Source: Gamarada debralockiae
Taxonomy: Eukaryota > Ascomycota > Leotiomycetes > Helotiales > Hyphodiscaceae
Reading direction: 5' to 3'
DNA: 64,000 bases
NCBI GenBank assembly: GCA_002803225.1
Contig: NXFV01000120.1
Location: 1 to 64,000 of the forward strand
Shown here: positions 59,046-64,000 of the stretch, one piece after another
Numbering within the stretch: position 1 is the stretch's first letter
How the letters are laid out: each line of letters starts with the position of its first letter
Position numbers and translations under genes: made by a program
The notes under the pieces: model-generated
Database searches by the model: none
The model's input: only the letters and a program-made list of their open reading frames with translations
What the model was told of the DNA's origin: nothing

Positions 59046-62000
59046 ATGGACACTCCGAGTACAAGCAAGAGCGAGCAGGTTACAGAGAGAGATGAGGGGT
59101 CACCCGAAGTTGGCGAAGGAAGTGCAAGCACACAAGTTGAGACGAAGCAACGCCAAACTTCTGAGAAAGTACCAAAATCAAAGACCAAGAAACCAAAGTC
59201 GAAGGATACACTCAAGAGGGCTGGCAAGTCAAAGTCGAAGAAGGCTGAAGAAGTCGCCACCAGCGATAGTGATGATTCTACGAGCTCCAGTGACTCAGAC
59301 TCTGATGAGAGTGATTCATCGTTGAGCGAGTCAGAGGAAGATTCAGAAACGGAGACAGAGAAGGAGAAGCGCAAGAGAAAGGCAAAGAAGAAGGCCAAGC
59401 AAAAGGCCAAAGATAAGCGCAAGACCAAGTCGAAGAGAAAGGGAAGAAAGGAGGTTCGTAATCTACGATTAAGTTTATAGCTGAATGCTGACGACTCTAG
59501 GTTTCCTCGGAGTCCGATTCAGATACCGATTCAGACTCAGAGGCAGAGACAGAGGAAGTCTCCGAGCTCGAGGATGACGATACGACGAAAGCGGATTATG
59601 ACATGCAAATGATGTTTTTGCAGCAACAAATGGCGAATCGAAAGGGGCTTGGCGGAGCAGGCTTGGCAGGAAACAACTGGGTACTCCCTGCAGGGACTGG
59701 CAGACGCAATCCGTTAGGTGGAGGAGGTTCTCGCGCAAGACTTCAAGCCCAGCGCAATGCCAATCAACTTGCAGCCCTTGGCCTTGACCCCGTCAGTCTG
59801 AAGAAATCCAAGAAGGACAAGAAGGGCAAGAAGAAGCGTGGCAGTAAACTCGAGTATAAGAGAGTCGATCAATTATGGGACAGCACCATTCACAATTACA
59901 AGTTGACCGATACGGCTGAGGATGAAGAGAGTTCTGAGTACGACCAATATCTTTTCAACGTCAGAAGAACCTTTGATTGGGAGGGAAAATACAAGTAAGT
60001 CTACGTGAATCTACTGATCTTTCATTGCTAACGCATGTTCAGGGCCACCGTCGTTGATATAAAGAGCAAGCTCATTAAGGAGGCTCTGAATGAGGTTATG
60101 GACGGTGTCAAGGGCGTCAGCTTGGTCGAGGAAACTCCATCCGTGGACCCCAACTTACTCTTCCTCTATCTTGAAGATCTTCGAAAGTCCTGCAAGGAAT
60201 TAAAGAACAAGAAGGTCACGGAGAAGAAAGGCAAGAAGAAGTTAAAGAAGCGCAATGAGACCAAGCGAAAGCATCTTAAAGTGCTTCTCAAATACCTCGA
60301 CAAAGACTACTCTTCAACCAAGAAGACTCTCTATCCTATGCTTGAGTCTGGCATCATCACATTCGACCTTCTGTGGGCAATCTACAAGCCTAATACTCTT
60401 GCTTACACTACCACTTACGGCTCGGCCGATGAGCCTCGCGCGTTCAAGATCGAGTTGGCCGAGAAGGAGTTTAGCTTCATCAAGGGAGAGTGGTACAATA
60501 TCGAGGGCAGATACCTGGAGTACGACGGAAAGACCTGGGGAATGGGTAAGTTCAACCTTTGTCACTATGAGAGCACGCACTGACATCGTCTAGGAACCAT
60601 GGATTGCGACGTTCCTGCATTCAAGGGTGCACGTAAGATCACCAGTCTGAACTGCTACCCTCTGAAATACCACAAGAACGAACCCAAGCTGCGCGCTGAT
60701 CTCATCGAGAGAGGCAAGAAGTTCGTTTCTCTTCAAGGAGTCAGCTACAAAAGTCACGAGGGTCTCGCATACTACAAGAAGCGGAAGCAAATTATCAAGG
60801 TTAATATCAACGGTAGAATCATGGTTGATCCAGCGATTCATCGACGAATCTTGCCCAACTACAATGTTAGCACAGTCAAACCAAAGGATCCAGATATTCT
60901 TGATTCCGATTCTGACGAGGATTCGGCTGAAGATGGCTGCGGGTGTGGTGATAGGTATGTGAAACCTTTCCAAGATCTGTCATATGCTTACTATGTTGCA
61001 GCTCCGACGAGGGACAAGGTCGTGGCCTCGAAGAACGGGAGAAGAAGGACAAAGATGACGATGAGCCCAAGACGAAGATGAAGGTTGTTATGGATGAGAA
61101 GGAACAACCTCGGATCGTCGAAGTTCCTGTCGATGCTGATGGTCAAGAGATTCACGTTGAGAAACTGGAGGAAGTACCAAGCAAGAGGGTGAAAGAGGAT
61201 GGCGAGGGCGAAGTCGTTGTACCAGAGGAGGACAAGAAGGCTCTACCTGTCTTCACCGACGAGGAATATCTGATTGCCTCTCCTGTGGTACTTGGTTTTG
61301 CGTTCGCCGAGAAGCTGTGGCTTGAGTTTACTGTCTCTGGAGTGAAGGACATTACGTGGAACGAGGGTGCCTACGATTCATTGGTCCTTGAAGACAACAC
61401 TAAAGCAATCGTCAAGGTAAGTCGGACTTCTGCCTAGTGACATACCCCTGCTAACATCCCTAGGCTCTCGTTGAGTCCCACAAATACCACCCAGCGGAAA
61501 GCATCGATGATGTCATCCAAGGCAAGGGCAAGGGTCTGGTCGCTGTCCTACACGGTCCCCCTGGAACAGGAAAGACCCTCACTGCAGAAGGCATCTCGGA
61601 ACTCCTCAAATGCCCCTTGTACATGGTCAGTGCTGGTGAGCTGGGTACAGACCCCCGTACACTCGAAGCCGAACTCCAAAAGATCCTCGACATTGCACAC
61701 GCATGGGGCGCCGTGCTTTTGCTCGACGAAGCCGATGTGTTCTTGGAGAAGCGCACAATCCAAGATATCCACCGCAATGCTCTCGTATCCATCTTCTTGC
61801 GCTTGCTTGAATACTTCCAGGGTATCCTCTTCTTGACTACCAACCGAGTTGAGACTTTCGACGATGCCTTCCAATCGCGTATCCACATTGCGCTCAGATA
61901 TGGCGAGTTGAGCACTAAGGCTAAGAAGGCTGTTTTCAAGATGTTTATTGAACGAGTGCGGGTTCTTGAGGGTATTGATACGATGCCGTTCAAGGAGGAG

Positions 62001-62257
62001 GATTACAATAGTCTTGCAAGGCATAATTTGAATGGTCGCCAGGTATGTTGCCCGTATGGTTTTGTTTAGATAATAAATATGCTGACTTAAGATTGCAGAT
62101 CAAAAATACTATCCGCACCGCCCAGGCCCTCGCCGTCAACAACAAGGAGCCACTGAGCATGGAGCATATCAAGCGTGTCCTGGACGTCTCGAACGCCTTC
62201 GATCGCGACTTGAAGGGTGGACCAGGCTTCGAGGATGCCATGCGCGGCTACTTCTAA
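59046..62257 (+). CDS. AAA+ ATPase with low-complexity N-terminus
   Basis: Seven exons: 59046-59453, 59501-59994, 60043-60545, 60594-60954, 61002-61416, 61464-62042 and 62099-62257, for 972 residues. Six introns are 47-56 nt. The first 170 residues alternate Lys-rich and Ser/Asp/Glu-rich blocks. A middle region (YKRVDQLWDSTIHNYKLTDT, then FDLLWAIYKPNTLAYTTTYG) fits the DUF7025-type domain found before the ATPase module in this fungal family. The AAA+ core has Walker A GPPGTGKT (758-765), Walker B LLLDEAD (813-819), a sensor-1 TTNR and an arginine-containing QSRIHIAL. These resemble the BCS1/CDC48-like 'ATPase family AAA domain' proteins of unknown role in filamentous fungi. No mitochondrial signal is obvious. 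Confidence 0.9.
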
Positions 62258-63868
62258 ACACCCCTCACCCCCTCCTCAACCCTATCCTTCACCTCTCAAA
62301 TTACACTTCGCATTCAGCCCTCCCTCCAAGGAGATATGCTGTCTTTTACCACGATACAATTGGGTTTGCATTTCCTTGGTTCGGTGTCCATTTCCTGGGT
62401 TCTGGTTTAGCTTGGATTAGGGCAATTGGACTGGAGCATGGATATGAGTATGATGGTGTGCATTTCCTTCTCGAATATTCCTTCTCTTTCTTGAGTGTAT
62501 TTATGACGTTCATGAGGGATGATCGACCATGAGCATTCCGGATGATTGATTGATTGAATAGCGCGTTTGAGAATTTGCGCGACCGAGCGAGAATGAAATC
62601 GATACTCTACTCTTTCTCTTTTGCATCTGAAAATCTTCAGCGAGGAGGCATAAACCGTAGCTCCCATGGGATTTTCGTGATATTACCGTCTTAATAATTC
62701 TTGTAGCCATAAACACTTCCTTCCTCTTTCGTCACACAATCCACTAGTCTCATCGAATGCCCACCACTTCACTTTCAAAACCAAACACCTTCTATTATTC
62801 CACAGATCAGACAAAAAGTCGAAATTTCTCCCCTGAAAGCCAATCATCCCATCTACAACGCCAACCACCCAAACTTTCGCCCCTTCTCCCTTCAAATCAA
62901 CCCCGCAATTCCACAAACCACCAAATGTCCGAACTCAGTAACGTCCGTTTCTACCACAAAGACAACAAATACGACGGATGCTACCCACATCTGCCATTCA
63001 CTCCTATTAAACACCGACCTCCTACCTCCGTTCCGGGCTGGGGCTCATTTGTATCTGGGTACTTCAGATGAGAATGCCTGCTGGCATGCTGATAGAGCTG
63101 TGAGTGGATCTACTAGCAACACTTGCATACTCGTAACAGAATAAGTTGAACTGTTGAGTGGGTTTGAATAATTGATATTTGACATTGATGCGGTTGGATA
63201 AGTTGAGATATATAAAGAGATGTTAAGTCAGGAACCCGCCGATGATGCGATTGTCGATCGTTGACTGTTGCTGAGGAAGTGGCGAAGGAGGCGCGTGATA
63301 ATGAGGGGCGGGATGAGACCAAGCGGAAAGTAAAGGAGGACAAGAAGTGATCGGTAGCTCAATTCTAGACGATCGTTGGGAGGGATGAAAACGCGCTTTC
63401 TATATTCAGCGGGCTCTTTGACACTAGACATAGATCAGCAGAAAGCAGAACAATTCATTCGGTTGAAAGCCTCTACCGCAGTAATAATCGGAATATTCTT
63501 GTCCTTTTCCAACGACTTTTCTATCAAATAAGAATCGTTGGCCGATAGTGACTATAAATCGCTGAGTCCGATGGAGTAAATTGATGTCCCGGATATCAGT
63601 GGAAGTTCTTAGCTCTTCAATGAATCCGCGTTTGATCGCTGAAGAGTACTGCATGATTGATTTCTTATGTCCTAATCAATGCGGTGTCCAAAATGTGGGG
63701 CTATTGCGTATGAAAATATTAAGACATGAGATGAGAGTGGGAAGGAATCTGAATTTTTGATACAAAATCGAAATCTACGCGCTATAGTCTCCGATGTGTT
63801 TTCGCTCGACCTTTCCAGAATCCAGTCCAGTTCTTTTACAACATCCCTTTAACCGTGTCTTATGTGCA
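62258..63868. other. Intergenic region
   Basis: It holds the 3' ends of the ATPase gene and of the minus-strand gene at the right edge. Apart from one short candidate frame at 62757 (listed), nothing was found. Confidence 0.45.
62757..63071 (+). CDS. Possible small protein, 104 residues
   Basis: The frame is open from ATG 62757 and is rich in Ser, Pro, Asn and Gln; the end is more protein-like (MSELSNVRFYHKDNKYDGCY). No domain, signal peptide or intron is visible. It may be chance in a C-rich stretch. Confidence 0.25.
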   Translation: MPTTSLSKPNTFYYSTDQTKSRNFSPESQSSHLQRQPPKLSPLLPSNQPRNSTNHQMSELSNVRFYHKDNKYDGCYPHLPFTPIKHRPPTSVPGWGSFVSGYFR

Positions 63869-64000
63869 TTACTTTCCTGGGTTCTCGGCGACGAATGTGA
63901 CACCCTTGTTGATGTTCTGCAAAGAAATAAGTTAGCTTTCGTTCTGCGAGATGTGTATTGAGGCTAAATCGAGGGATTTTACCTTCTTCAAGTCTGCCAA
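63869..64000 (-). CDS. 3' end of an unidentified gene (partial)
   Basis: Two exon pieces are seen: 64000-63983 (LADLKK) and 63916-63869 (NINKGVTFVAENPGK, stop TAA). They are joined in phase 0 across a 66-nt intron with GTAAAA...TTGCAG ends. The codons are regular and the splice signals good, so this is probably the last exon pair of a real, well-expressed gene that continues beyond the window. Only 21 residues are visible, too few to name it. Confidence 0.6.

Overview
The window is nuclear DNA of a filamentous ascomycete (Pezizomycotina). Genes are sparse and cut by short introns, mostly 43-60 nt, with GT...AG ends and CTAAT/CTGAC-type branch sites. The families are fungal: Zn(II)2Cys6 regulators, a medusa-type developmental regulator, a polyglycine hydrolase and an aromatic-acid-exporter-like membrane protein. 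The class cannot be fixed from sequence alone. All exon borders below were derived by hand, by joining reading frames across splice signals.

Layout. 1.9-5.8 kb: a C2H2 zinc-finger gene, a sedolisin 3' fragment, a Zn2Cys6 regulator and a convergent isochorismatase-family hydrolase. 6.7-16.6 kb: a large membrane transporter followed by three decayed genes (amidase, FAD-linked oxidase, Zn2Cys6 regulator). This stretch looks like the remains of a small catabolic or secondary-metabolism neighbourhood. 18.3-23.4 kb: a short-chain dehydrogenase, a Zn2Cys6 regulator and a protein joining a fatty-acid-hydroxylase domain to a Rossmann/SDR-like domain. 24.6-29.0 kb: three broken genes (Thr-rich secreted protein, unknown protein, CALB-type lipase). 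31.4-33.8 kb: an intact medusa/REN1/ACR1-like regulator with almost 9 kb of gene-empty DNA upstream. 42.7-44.8 kb: a secreted polyglycine-hydrolase-like protein. 46.3-50.2 kb: a seven-exon gene for a Myb/SANT plus homeodomain plus coiled-coil protein. 50.8-52.5 kb: an MFS sugar-transporter pseudogene carrying a 155-bp MITE. 53.0-63 kb: an unknown protein, a Lys-rich Myb-like nuclear protein and an AAA+ ATPase. The 3' end of one more gene lies at the right edge.

The most striking property is the mix of clean genes with eight to nine degenerating ones. The dead genes are mainly secreted hydrolases, oxidases, transporters and a regulator. The intact genes are mainly regulators and housekeeping-like proteins. 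The lesions are of several kinds (nonsense codons, frameshifts, lost starts, one transposon insertion). This argues for real gene decay over random assembly error. The clearest new mobile-element signal is a TA-flanked miniature element at 51131-51285, sitting inside the transporter coding region at a point where the frame resumes once the element and one TA are removed. No tRNA, rRNA or CRISPR was seen.
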